Made by a program: the position numbers and the translations under genes
The notes under the pieces: model-generated
Seen by the model: only the letters and a program-made list of their open reading frames with translations
Databases searched by the model: none
Told to the model about the DNA's origin: nothing
Assembly: GCA_052033505.1 (NCBI GenBank)
Contig: JBPOJN010000022.1
Location: forward strand, 1-64,000
Direction of reading: 5' to 3'
Origin: JBPOJN01 sp052033505
Lineage (GTDB): Bacteria; UBA10199; JACPAL01; GCA-016699445
DNA length: 64,000 nt
In this document: piece by piece, positions 41,545 through 49,445 of the stretch
Position numbering within the stretch: the stretch's first letter is position 1
How the letters are laid out: every line of letters begins with the position of its first letter

Positions 41545-43041
41545 TTAGGATCCCGATTGGTTCCGGACTTTCAACTCTCCGGCCCAGATCAACTCGACCG
41601 CGCGCAAGGCCGAAAGGATTTTGCCTTCGAGCCCCAAGGTCGGCAAGACGTTGGGGCCTAAGGTGAAAAGATTTTTGTAAGGTGATTCGATCGAAGGGAA
41701 AAACAGCGAAGGCGCGTAAGAAGTCTGGCGCTCGGCCATGCGGGTCAAGACCTGGCCTACGTCTACTTGCCCGTGGTCCGGGAAAAGTTCCGCGGTTTCG
41801 CCCGACGTTTCGACGGGTTTTTCGGACGGTGGAAACACGCGATGCGGGGAAGAGAAGGCCAGAAGTCGTTTTAATTGCGCGTCGATATCCGCATGGATGG
41901 CCGCGTGCGACGCGGGGTCGACCACGGAAGCGCCTTCGGGCGATTTGTGCGTGGGATCCCCGGGGACGATGTAGGTCACGGTCATCAAAAGGTCGCCGTT
42001 TTCGCGCGGTTTCGGCGTCGGATGGAGATTGATCTCCAGATAATTCGCGCCGATCAACGGCGCCGCGGGATCCTGGATCAAGATCACGTTTTCCTTCATC
42101 GGCGCGGGCAGGTCTTTTTGCCAAAATTCATACTGGACGCAAAAGCGCGTTTCCACGGGCGTCAAGTCCTCGACTTTGTTCTTGGTACGGTCGGTTAAGA
42201 ACGCCAGGAAAGGATTCGGAAGGTCGCGGTAAATTTTCCGGATGTCCAAGTTGCCCAGTAGGAAACGGCACCGCGTGGGGAAATTATAGCGCGGTAGCTG
42301 GACGGCCTTGATTTCGTTGCGTTTGGTGACGACTTCGAAAGGTTCTTCGCCCAAGGGATGCACGAGGCCCCCGAAATAATCGAGTTTGTCGAAAAATATT
42401 TTTTTCAGCTCGCGGACCCCGCCTTTGATCGAGAAACTCGCCGTCGTTTCGGTCGGGAGCAAAAGCAGGAGCGATAAAAGAGGTGAATCCGACAGCGGGG
42501 CGCGCGACAGGAAGCGGATCTGTGCCAAGATCAGGCTCTTGACGCCTTGGGAGAGCCGGTTCCACGGATCCAAGATCCTCTCGCGCGGAAAGGCTTCGAT
42601 CCAGCGGGTGAAGGCCTTTTTTTCCTTCGTTCCGACGACCGGCAAAAACGTGAGTAAATCGTCCAAGCACTGGGTGCGTGCTTCGTCGACCGCCTGGAAA
42701 AGCGCTTCGAGCGTCGCGCGATCCTGTGGGAATTCGCGGTCGATTTCCTTGAGCAGATGAGGCCGCGATTTGGAGAGATCCAGCCGGTGTTTAGGGAAGA
42801 TGACTTGGGCCGCGATTTTATTTTCCGTGAGATTTTGAAGCTTGGAGTCGGGGATCATCAACTTCCCCAAGAGGCTTTTAAAGCTCCGCGAACCGATGCC
42901 GGTGGCTAAATGCGGGCAGGGATCGTCGTGATCATCGTCCAAGACGAGCACGTTCATGCCTCTCTTGGCCAAGAGCGTCGCGGCCATGACTCCGGAGAGG
43001 TCGCTGCCTAAAACTAGGAGGTCGCAGAAATTAAGGGACAT
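41545..43041 (-). CDS. NAD(P)/FAD-binding oxidoreductase-like protein
   Basis: A 498-residue protein with an N-terminal Rossmann dinucleotide fold: DLLVLGSDLSGVMAATLLAK and then NVLVLDDD, a slightly degenerate GxGxxG where the second Gly is Asp. A C-terminal FAD-closing stretch appears in KNLFTLGPNVLPTLGLEGKI. The overall build resembles phytoene desaturase/amine oxidase-type flavoproteins (FSIKGGVRELKKIFFDKLDY resembles the substrate-domain GG motif). No carotenoid genes are nearby. The gene abuts the metallohydrolase gene with no spacer. The substrate is unknown. Confidence 0.78.
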   Translation of the reverse strand: MSLNFCDLLVLGSDLSGVMAATLLAKRGMNVLVLDDDHDDPCPHLATGIGSRSFKSLLGKLMIPDSKLQNLTENKIAAQVIFPKHRLDLSKSRPHLLKEIDREFPQDRATLEALFQAVDEARTQCLDDLLTFLPVVGTKEKKAFTRWIEAFPRERILDPWNRLSQGVKSLILAQIRFLSRAPLSDSPLLSLLLLLPTETTASFSIKGGVRELKKIFFDKLDYFGGLVHPLGEEPFEVVTKRNEIKAVQLPRYNFPTRCRFLLGNLDIRKIYRDLPNPFLAFLTDRTKNKVEDLTPVETRFCVQYEFWQKDLPAPMKENVILIQDPAAPLIGANYLEINLHPTPKPRENGDLLMTVTYIVPGDPTHKSPEGASVVDPASHAAIHADIDAQLKRLLAFSSPHRVFPPSEKPVETSGETAELFPDHGQVDVGQVLTRMAERQTSYAPSLFFPSIESPYKNLFTLGPNVLPTLGLEGKILSALRAVELIWAGELKVRNQSGS

Positions 43042-43716
43042 TTACAATTCGTAAGTCTCACCGGCGCCCATGATTTTGACACGCGCCAAATCCCCAACTT
43101 TATCGGCGAATTCCTCGGGATCCTGTTTGATCTCGGGGAAGGTGTTGTAATGCATCGGCACGGCGAGTTTGGGTTTCAAGAACTCAACGGCCTTGGCGGC
43201 GTCGGCGGGGCCCATCGTGTAATTGTCGCCGATCGGCAGGAACGCCACGTCAATGTTGTGCTGTTCTCCTAACAGCTGCATTTCCAACGAAAGACCCGTG
43301 TCGCCCGCGTGGTAGATCGTACGGTTGTCCGTCTTGATGATGACGCCGCAGGGTGATCCGCCGTAGGTGCCGTCGGAAAATCCGCAGCTGTGGGACGCCG
43401 GTGTCAGGATGACTTCGCCGAAATCGAAGGTGTAGCTGCCGCCGATGTTCATGCCGTGGCCGGTCGCGCCTTTCGCGATCGCGTATTGGACCAGTTCATA
43501 GACACCGATGACGGGGGCGTGATTTTTCTGCGCGATTTCGATGGTGTCCCCGAAGTGATCCGCGTGCGCGTGCGTCGCGATGACGGCGTTGCAAAGGATT
43601 TCATTAGGGTTGACCTTGACGTGGGGGTTACCTTTCAAAAACGGATCGATGATGACCTTGCCCTTGGATCCTTCAATCAGGAAGCAGGAGTGGCCGAAGT
43701 AGGTGAATTTGATCAT
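43042..43716 (-). CDS. UPF0173 family metal-dependent hydrolase
   Basis: A 224-residue metallo-beta-lactamase-fold protein of the UPF0173/YtkL group. Metal ligands are in the HxHxDH motif ATHAHADHFGDT, in PASHSCGF and in YHAGDTGLSLEMQ. PIGDNYTMGPADAAKAVEF and VPMHYNTFPEIKQDPEEF are group hallmarks. The enzyme activity is undefined in this family. It is a short cytoplasmic protein in the middle of the purN-rlmE run. Confidence 0.93.
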   Translation of the reverse strand: MIKFTYFGHSCFLIEGSKGKVIIDPFLKGNPHVKVNPNEILCNAVIATHAHADHFGDTIEIAQKNHAPVIGVYELVQYAIAKGATGHGMNIGGSYTFDFGEVILTPASHSCGFSDGTYGGSPCGVIIKTDNRTIYHAGDTGLSLEMQLLGEQHNIDVAFLPIGDNYTMGPADAAKAVEFLKPKLAVPMHYNTFPEIKQDPEEFADKVGDLARVKIMGAGETYEL

Positions 43717-43728
43717 GAGAGATCTCCT

Positions 43729-44304
43729 TTAAAAGTGAAATGCGACGTTGCCCAGGAGGGAATACGGAAAAATGGCCGTGCTCGCGCTGGGGGTGCCGAA
43801 ATTCGTGATTAAACCGATGGAGCGGAAGGCACCCTGGAACCCCAAGGAAACCCTGTCGCTCAAGTAAAAGTCAAAACCGACTCCCAGCTGGGCGCCCAAA
43901 CCCAAACCGCCGCTGGAATTTCCGATGCTTCCCTCCGTGAGCCAGTAAAGGCCCAGACCAGCCGACACGAAAGGATCGAAGCGTGGGTCGTTCTGGAGGA
44001 AGTAATATTTCAAGTCGAACGTCGGCATGCCCAAAAACAAAATGCCGTTGTCGCCGCTGGAGACGTTTCCGCCGTCCTGCGTGGTGATCAAGAAGCTCGT
44101 CGAGAAAGCGAGTTGGGGATGGAAGCGGTAATCGAAAAAGACGTGTCCGCCGAATCCGGGATCCATGACGGGAATCGTATCGATCAGGAAAATATTTCCC
44201 GCGGGGCCTAAACCGATCGAGAAGCCTTGCCGCGCTTCTACCTTCGACGAAGGAAGGCTTAAGAAAACGGAAAGGCAGAAGATCGTCAGTACGGTTTTTT
44301 TCAT
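43729..44304 (-). CDS. Outer-membrane beta-barrel protein
   Basis: A 191-residue exported protein: signal peptide (KTVLTIFCLSVFLSLPSSKV, cleavage after EA) and then amphipathic beta strands typical of small outer-membrane barrels (FSIGLGPAGNIFL, GGHVFFDYRFHPQLAFSTSF, FVSAGLGLYWLTEG, VSLGFQGAFRSIG). It ends in the Phe motif GNVAFHF. The 4-nt overlap with purN shows co-translation with a purine gene, an odd but probably accidental operon mate. The function is unknown. Confidence 0.82.
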   Translation of the reverse strand: MKKTVLTIFCLSVFLSLPSSKVEARQGFSIGLGPAGNIFLIDTIPVMDPGFGGHVFFDYRFHPQLAFSTSFLITTQDGGNVSSGDNGILFLGMPTFDLKYYFLQNDPRFDPFVSAGLGLYWLTEGSIGNSSGGLGLGAQLGVGFDFYLSDRVSLGFQGAFRSIGLITNFGTPSASTAIFPYSLLGNVAFHF

Positions 44305-44960
44305 GTGATGATCACCTTGCGATCTTTTATCTGTAAACGGCCCTCGGCGAACAGACGGACCGCTTCGGGGTAAATCGCGTGTTCCACGGAATGGACTTTT
44401 TCCGTCAGGGATTCAAGAGTTTCTTTCGCGTTTTGCGAGTCTTTATAGTCAACGCGTACGATTTCTTGAAGAACGATCGGTCCCGTGTCCGTTCCTTCGT
44501 CCACGAAGTGCACGGTGACGCCCGTAAACCGCACCCCATGCTCGAAAGCGCGCGCGATCGCGTCGGTTCCGGGGAACGACGGCAAGAGCGCCGGATGGAT
44601 ATTCAAAATTTTTTGCGGAAAATGGCGGATGAACGTAGGCGTCAGCACGCGCATGAAGCCCGCCAGCACGACCAAGTCGACCGAATGTTTCTCAAGCTCC
44701 GCGATCATTTTATTTTCGAAGCTTTCGCGATCCGGAAAATCCCCGTGGGGCACGACGACGGTCGTAATGCCGGCCAAACGGGCGCGCTCTAGGGCGTAGA
44801 CGTTTGCCTTGTTGCTCAAAACGACTGAAATTTCGGCTGGAAAATCGGTGGTACGTGCGGCGTCGATCAAAGCTTGGAGGTTCGTGCCGCCGCCGGAGAC
44901 CAAGACGCCCACGCGGCACTTTTTGGGAGGAGAATTAAAGGATGGTGATGTCATCCTCAT
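44301..44960 (-). CDS. purN: Phosphoribosylglycinamide formyltransferase
   Basis: Third step of purine synthesis, transferring formyl from 10-formyl-THF to GAR. The 219 residues hold GVLVSGGGTNLQALIDA, LAGFMRVLTPTFI, the catalytic Asn-His pair in KILNIHPALLPSFPG, and VHFVDEGTDTGPIVLQ with the catalytic Asp. An N-terminal lead of about 16 residues overlaps the purM end by 26 nt; a start at Met3 or the GTG before GVLVSGGG is also possible. purM-purN coupling is standard. Confidence 0.95.
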   Translation of the reverse strand: MRMTSPSFNSPPKKCRVGVLVSGGGTNLQALIDAARTTDFPAEISVVLSNKANVYALERARLAGITTVVVPHGDFPDRESFENKMIAELEKHSVDLVVLAGFMRVLTPTFIRHFPQKILNIHPALLPSFPGTDAIARAFEHGVRFTGVTVHFVDEGTDTGPIVLQEIVRVDYKDSQNAKETLESLTEKVHSVEHAIYPEAVRLFAEGRLQIKDRKVIIT

Positions 44961-45975
44961 CCTTCTTGCGATGGACCATTTCGCCGATGATCCAGGCTTT
45001 TTCGCCCAGGTCGGCCAGGGATTTCAGGACGGCCGGAGCTTCCGCGGCGGAAACGATCGCGGTCATGCCGATGCCGCAGTTGAAGACACGGTGCATTTCG
45101 TCGTCTTTGACCTTGCCCCATTTGCGGATCCACTGGAAGAGCGCGGGTTCGGGCCAGGATTTTTTCGAGAGCACGGCCCGGCAATTTTCGGGATAGACGC
45201 GGGGCAGGTTTTCCGAAAGTCCACCGCCGGTGATGTGGGCCAAGGCCTTCAACTCGTGTTTTTTCTTCAAGGCCAAGATTGTGCGCACGTAAAGTTTCGT
45301 CGGCGCGAGCAACGTTTGCGCGAGAGGAGCGTCGAAGCCCGGATATTTTTTCTTGGGGTCGAGTTTTTTGACGTTTACGATCTTGCGCACGAGCGAAAAG
45401 CCATTCGAGTGGACACCTGAGGACGCGATGCCGATCACGACGTATCCGTTGACGACCTTCTAGCCGTCGACGACTTCGTCTTTTTCGACGACGCCGACCA
45501 CGAAACCCGCGAGATCGAAATCCTTGCCGCGGTAGATGTTTGGCATTTCGGCCGTCTCGCCGCCGACTAAGGCCGCGCCGATGTCCGCGCAGGCCTCCGC
45601 GACGCCTTTCAGCACGCGCGTGGCTTGGGGGACGTTTAATTTTCCGGTCGCGAAATAATCGAGGAAGAAAAGAGGCTCCGCGCCCAGGCAAAGGATGTCG
45701 TTGGCCGACATGGCGACTAAGTCTTGGCCGATGCCTTCCAAGATATCCCATTCGACCGCGAGTTTTACCTTCGTGCCCACGCCGTCGGTGGAAGCGACCA
45801 GCAGGGGAGATCGGTATTTTTTCGTGTCGAGGGCGAAGAGGCTCGCATAGTGGCCGATGTTCGAGACGACTTCGGGCCGCGTCGTTTTGGCGACGAAAGG
45901 CTTGATGTTGTCGATGAAGCGCTCGGCAGCGTCGATGTCGACGCCAGATTTTTTGTAAGAGAGTGAAGTGGACAT
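44935..45975 (-). pseudogene. purM: Phosphoribosylformylglycinamidine cyclo-ligase with in-frame amber stop
   Basis: AIR synthetase of purine synthesis. Both halves are well conserved and in the same frame. The N-terminal part includes STDGVGTKVKLAVEW, DLVAMSANDILCLGAEP and LVGGETAEMP; the C-terminal part includes SSGVHSNGFSLVRK and AHITGGGLSENLPR. Between them, EVVDG is followed by TAG (45460-45462) and then KVVNGYVVIG. The position normally holds Ser (DGSKV), so one base change from TCG explains it. Without the stop the protein would have the usual 346 residues. It may be a real nonsense mutation, readthrough or a sequencing error. UAG is a normal stop in leuA and asd here. Confidence 0.93.
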
Positions 45976-46029
45976 GGAAAAAGTCGGGCCCTTGTTGCTT
46001 CTAAGGGCTTAAAAGTCAATTTTGTAATG

Positions 46030-46101
46030 AGCCACGGGGGAGGATTGAACTCCCGACCTGCTGATTACGAATCAGCTGCTCTACCACTGAGCTACCGTGG
46101 C
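46030..46101 (-). tRNA. tRNA-Thr (anticodon CGU)
   Basis: A 72-nt cloverleaf on the minus strand. The 7-bp acceptor is GCCACGG/CCGTGGC, the D-arm GCTC-AGTGGTA-GAGC, the anticodon arm GCTGA-TTCGTAA-TCAGC with anticodon CGT, and the T-arm GGGAG-TTCAATC-CTCCC. CCA is not encoded; CAT follows the discriminator. It reads ACG threonine codons, which are common in the neighbouring genes. It lies only 8 nt after the rpoZ stop and 54 nt before purM, so it is probably processed from a shared transcript. Confidence 0.95.
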
Positions 46102-46109
46102 GGGAAAAT

Positions 46110-46361
46110 TCAAGACGACTTCTTTGTTTTTTTCGGAGCCACAGGAGCGAAAGACGTTTCATCTTCGTCCGGAGTATCGTCGCGGTATCCGACTTTGCCA
46201 GCGGCGATCTCGCGCAGGGCGGTCACGACCTCGCGGTTCTTGCAATGAACCATGGGTTCGATACCTTTATAAAGTTCACGCGTTCTTTTGGCGGCGATGT
46301 GAACCAGGGAAAATCGGTTTTCGCAGTGCTCAAGACAGTCTTCAACGGTGATTCTAGCCAT
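46110..46361 (-). CDS. rpoZ: RNA polymerase omega subunit
   Basis: An 83-residue assembly subunit of RNA polymerase, also part of a ppGpp-binding site in some bacteria. ARITVEDCLEHCENRFSLVH is a clear RpoZ N-terminus, followed by AAKRTRELYKGIEP and NREVVTALREIAAGKVGY (the conserved REIAxGK). The tail is acidic, then Lys-rich. First gene of its run, transcribed away from the kinase gene. Confidence 0.94.
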   Translation of the reverse strand: MARITVEDCLEHCENRFSLVHIAAKRTRELYKGIEPMVHCKNREVVTALREIAAGKVGYRDDTPDEDETSFAPVAPKKTKKSS

Positions 46362-46420
46362 GGGATTTACGCTCTTCCTTTATAAGGTTTTATGCCGTTT
46401 GGCGGCAAAAAGAGAGGGGC

Positions 46421-46485
46421 TTCTAAGGAATAACCCGGCGAAATGTCAACAGAAAATTGACACATCCCGGACCTCTATGTATTCC
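46421..46485. promoter_or_regulatory. Back-to-back promoters of rpoZ and the histidine kinase
   Basis: An inverted repeat TGTCAA-N7-TTGACA (46444-46462) gives two divergent perfect -35 boxes. On the minus strand TTGACA is followed after 17 nt by TTAGAA (46421-46426) towards rpoZ. On the plus strand TTGACA is followed after 17 nt by TATTCC (46480-46485) towards the kinase. The -10 boxes are weak. With -35 elements 7 nt apart, the two promoters should compete. Confidence 0.5.
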
Positions 46486-46495
46486 TGAAGGTCCG
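46468..46495. promoter_or_regulatory. Inverted repeat over kinase promoter and start codon
   Basis: CGGACCT (46468-46474) and AGGTCCG (46489-46495), perfect 7-bp arms, 14 nt apart. The repeat spans the promoter spacer, the -10 box and the first base of the GTG start. If transcription starts upstream of it, the hairpin would hide the GAAGG ribosome site; if not, it could be an operator. Confidence 0.4.
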
Positions 46496-48465
46496 TGACT
46501 TCCAAAAATCCCTCGGTGGCCCCATCGAAATATTCGGCGTCTTCTTTTTTGGACATCCGGTTTGCGGATTTTACAGCCCGACACGTCTTCAGTGCGAAGC
46601 TGAGACTTGTTATTTTGATGGGGTTTTGGGGCCTCTGTGGATTCATTTATCCGAGGATCTTAACCTTAGACCAGCCCATCGTCCTGATCATCAGTCTGAC
46701 GTTCGTTGCGACCACCATTTGTTATTTTTTCGTGCTTCGGGGGACGTATCCCATCTTATTTTTCGTCTTGGAACTCGCCGCGGACGTCTGCGCCCAGACG
46801 GTTCTGGTCTACATGATGTCGGCGGGCGGGGCGAAGAGCAGCGTTTTTACCATTTATATCGCGTACTGCGCGGCCGGTGGACTCTTCTATAATGACCGCG
46901 TCGCTCTGGCGATGGCGGCGCTGATCGTCGTTTTTTATTCCATGCTCACGGCGGGACTGTATTTCGGGTGGATCCCGCCGTTTTCCCATCCGCTGACGGA
47001 ATCGGTTTTTTTTGAGGATTTCGGCGTCTTCCAAAATCTGGCTTTGCTCCTGATCTTCTTGGGGGTCGCTGTCTACGGCATCCGGCTCGCGGCGCATTTC
47101 ACTAAAATCCGCGAAAAGGCCCTGGAAGCCAAGAATCGCGAACTGATCGCGTTAAACCGCATCTCGTCCTTGACCCGGAGCGGTTTGACTCTGGAACGCG
47201 TCCAAAACGAAGTCGTACGCAGCGTGCACGATGGCATGGGCTATCCGGACGGTTTTCTTCTGTACCAAGACCCGCCCACGGGGAAGATCCAGTTTTATTT
47301 CCAGGAAGGGACGCCGCTGGTGCAGGAGCTTAAGTCCTTGGGCGTGAATCCTTCGGATCTTTATTTGCCGATCGACGATCAGACCAATCAAGTCTATGCG
47401 GCGATGAAAAACGGGAAGCTGATCTTGAGAAACGAACTTTCCGAGGTATTGCGCGGCGCGAACCAGGCGCTGACGGTCGAGCGGACGTCGGCGATCCAGC
47501 ACCGCTTGGGCTACCGCAAATTCGTCGCGGCGCCGCTGATTGCGGAGGGCCACGTGGTCGGCGCCTTGATTGGCGCGTGCTGGGAGCGGTGGTTGGAGGC
47601 CGATGCGATCCGGACGTTTGAAGGCTTCGCCGACCAAGCGGCATTGACGCTCGATAACGCCATGCTGATCGCGGAGTTGAAACTCAAGAACATCGAACTG
47701 GAACGCGTCAGCCGCGTGAAGTCGGAGTTCTTGGCGACGATGAGCCATGAGCTGCGTACGCCTTTGACCGCGATCATCGGTTTTTCCGAGCTGCTCTTGG
47801 AAGAAGTCATGGGAGCCATCAACGGCGAGCAAAAAGAGAGCCTCCGCGAGATCTTGGTCAACGGCGAAAACCTGCTCCAGATGATCAACGGCCTGCTGGA
47901 CTTCGCGAAGATCGAATCCGGCAAGATGGAGGTGTCGTTGGGGCCGATCGATTTCGCGGACCTGCTGACGCGCGTGCAGCGCATGATTGCGTCTTTGCTC
48001 CACAAGAAGAGCCACCGTTTCGAGGCCCAGGTCCCGCCGAACCTCCCAATTTTGTATGCGGACGAAAAAAAATTGCAGCAGATCTTATTAAACCTTATTT
48101 CCAACGCCATTAAGTTTACGCCGAACGGGGGCAAAATCTCCGTAAGCGTGACGTACCGCCCGCGACTGCAGACCGAATCGGTATTGAGCTCCGAAGCGGC
48201 TCCCGAAACGACGGGAATCCTCGAGGTCTCCGTCGAGGACACTGGCATCGGCATTCGCAAGCAGGATCAGGACGCGATCTTCGAATCGTTCCGGCAGGTG
48301 GACAGTTCGTTCACGCGCGAGTATCAGGGGACGGGATTGGGGCTCGCCTTGGTCAAACAATTCGTGACCCTGCAGGGAGGGTCGATCCGCGTCGAAAGCG
48401 AAGTCGGCCGCGGGTCGAAGTTCATATTTTCGATTCCGAATAGGACAATGGGTGTTCTGACATGA
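46495..48465 (+). CDS. Membrane sensor histidine kinase with GAF domain
   Basis: A 656-residue hybrid-free sensor kinase. Residues about 30-205 form six membrane helices (LVILMGFWGLCGFIYP; VLIISLTFVATTICYFFVL; ALLLIFLGVAVYGIRLAAHF). A short coiled coil and a GAF domain follow (about 215-390). The HisKA domain has the phospho-acceptor His in LATMSHELRTPLTAIIGFSE (about 418). The HATPase has its N box (LLNLISNAIKFTPNGG) and G boxes (EDTGIGI, GTGLGLALV). It starts at GTG with GAAGG upstream. It overlaps gspC by 4 nt. No response regulator is adjacent. Confidence 0.9.
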   Translation: MTSKNPSVAPSKYSASSFLDIRFADFTARHVFSAKLRLVILMGFWGLCGFIYPRILTLDQPIVLIISLTFVATTICYFFVLRGTYPILFFVLELAADVCAQTVLVYMMSAGGAKSSVFTIYIAYCAAGGLFYNDRVALAMAALIVVFYSMLTAGLYFGWIPPFSHPLTESVFFEDFGVFQNLALLLIFLGVAVYGIRLAAHFTKIREKALEAKNRELIALNRISSLTRSGLTLERVQNEVVRSVHDGMGYPDGFLLYQDPPTGKIQFYFQEGTPLVQELKSLGVNPSDLYLPIDDQTNQVYAAMKNGKLILRNELSEVLRGANQALTVERTSAIQHRLGYRKFVAAPLIAEGHVVGALIGACWERWLEADAIRTFEGFADQAALTLDNAMLIAELKLKNIELERVSRVKSEFLATMSHELRTPLTAIIGFSELLLEEVMGAINGEQKESLREILVNGENLLQMINGLLDFAKIESGKMEVSLGPIDFADLLTRVQRMIASLLHKKSHRFEAQVPPNLPILYADEKKLQQILLNLISNAIKFTPNGGKISVSVTYRPRLQTESVLSSEAAPETTGILEVSVEDTGIGIRKQDQDAIFESFRQVDSSFTREYQGTGLGLALVKQFVTLQGGSIRVESEVGRGSKFIFSIPNRTMGVLT

Positions 48466-49445
48466 CTTCGATCCGACGGTTTGATTGGATTTTTCACCTG
48501 GCCGCCATCACGCTCTGCGGGTATTTTTGCGCGTCCGCGTTGACGACGTATTTGGAGGGCTTGCTCGTGTCGTCATCCGACCTGCCTCCGACTGCGGTTG
48601 TTTCCACGCCTACGCCCGCCGAACCTCTTCCGGCGCCTTCGGCCGATGCCGACGACGAGGAGGGGGGCGAGGACTGGGAGGCTTACCGGTCCATCGTCGA
48701 ACGCAATATTTTCAATTCCGCCGATACGGGAGAGACCGCTGTCGGAGCCAATCAAAATCCCGATGTGCCTTTGGGGGAAATGGGTCCCGCCGTCAAAACC
48801 AGTCTGGGAATCAAAGTCATGTCGACCCTGGTGATCGGCGAAGGCAACGACCGGCGTTCGTCCGCGATCATTTCCGGCGGCACAAGCAAAACGCCTAAGG
48901 CTTATTATCCGGGTGAAGAAGAAACGTTCGGTTCCAACGTCCGGCTCACGAAGATCGCGCGCGACCGCATCGAGTTTTTGAACAACAACCGTTTGGAATT
49001 CGCGGAGCTGGAGGATTGGGCCACGAAAAAGACGGTTTTCGCCTCCGCGGAAGAGGTTCACGGCAAAGGCGCGGCTCTGGGCGACAAGTCTTCGGAAGCG
49101 AAAGACGCTGCCGCTCCGGCCGCCGAGGGCGGGAAGATCACTTTGGATCAAAAAGAGATTGATGAAGCCCTCCAGAACCTGGATAAGCTCCAGCAAGACG
49201 TCCGTATCGTTCCTAATTTCAAGGATGGCAAAATCTCAGGGTTGAAAGTCATTTCGATCAAGCCGGGGACTGTGATAAGCAAGCTCGGCATTCGCCGCGG
49301 CGACATCCTCGAAAAACTGAACGGGCAGGAGTTGGACGTCAAACGCGGTTTGGAAATGTTCGGTACGATGAAGGATTCGAAAAATTTCTCACTGGATATC
49401 GCACGTGGGGGAAAGAGTCAGACGTTCGAATATGAGATCAAATGA
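48462..49445 (+). CDS. gspC: Type II secretion system protein GspC
   Basis: Inner-membrane clamp linking the T2SS assembly platform to the secretin. The 327 residues have one N-terminal membrane helix (FHLAAITLCGYFCASALTTY), a Pro/acidic linker and the homology region (EAYRSIVERNIFNSADTG...). At the C-terminus is a PDZ domain (about 250-327: GLKVISIKPGTVISKLGIRR, GDILEKLNGQEL). It starts within the ATGA overlap with the kinase gene and overlaps gspD by 14 nt. The length is close to typical GspC. Confidence 0.9.
   Translation: MTSIRRFDWIFHLAAITLCGYFCASALTTYLEGLLVSSSDLPPTAVVSTPTPAEPLPAPSADADDEEGGEDWEAYRSIVERNIFNSADTGETAVGANQNPDVPLGEMGPAVKTSLGIKVMSTLVIGEGNDRRSSAIISGGTSKTPKAYYPGEEETFGSNVRLTKIARDRIEFLNNNRLEFAELEDWATKKTVFASAEEVHGKGAALGDKSSEAKDAAAPAAEGGKITLDQKEIDEALQNLDKLQQDVRIVPNFKDGKISGLKVISIKPGTVISKLGIRRGDILEKLNGQELDVKRGLEMFGTMKDSKNFSLDIARGGKSQTFEYEIK

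Noticed and set aside
45460..45462. UAG recoded as an amino acid (pyrrolysine-like or code change) in purM
   Set aside because: TAG ends leuA (4239) and asd (6703) with proper C-termini, and the purM position is a plain Ser in the family. A point change or error is simpler.
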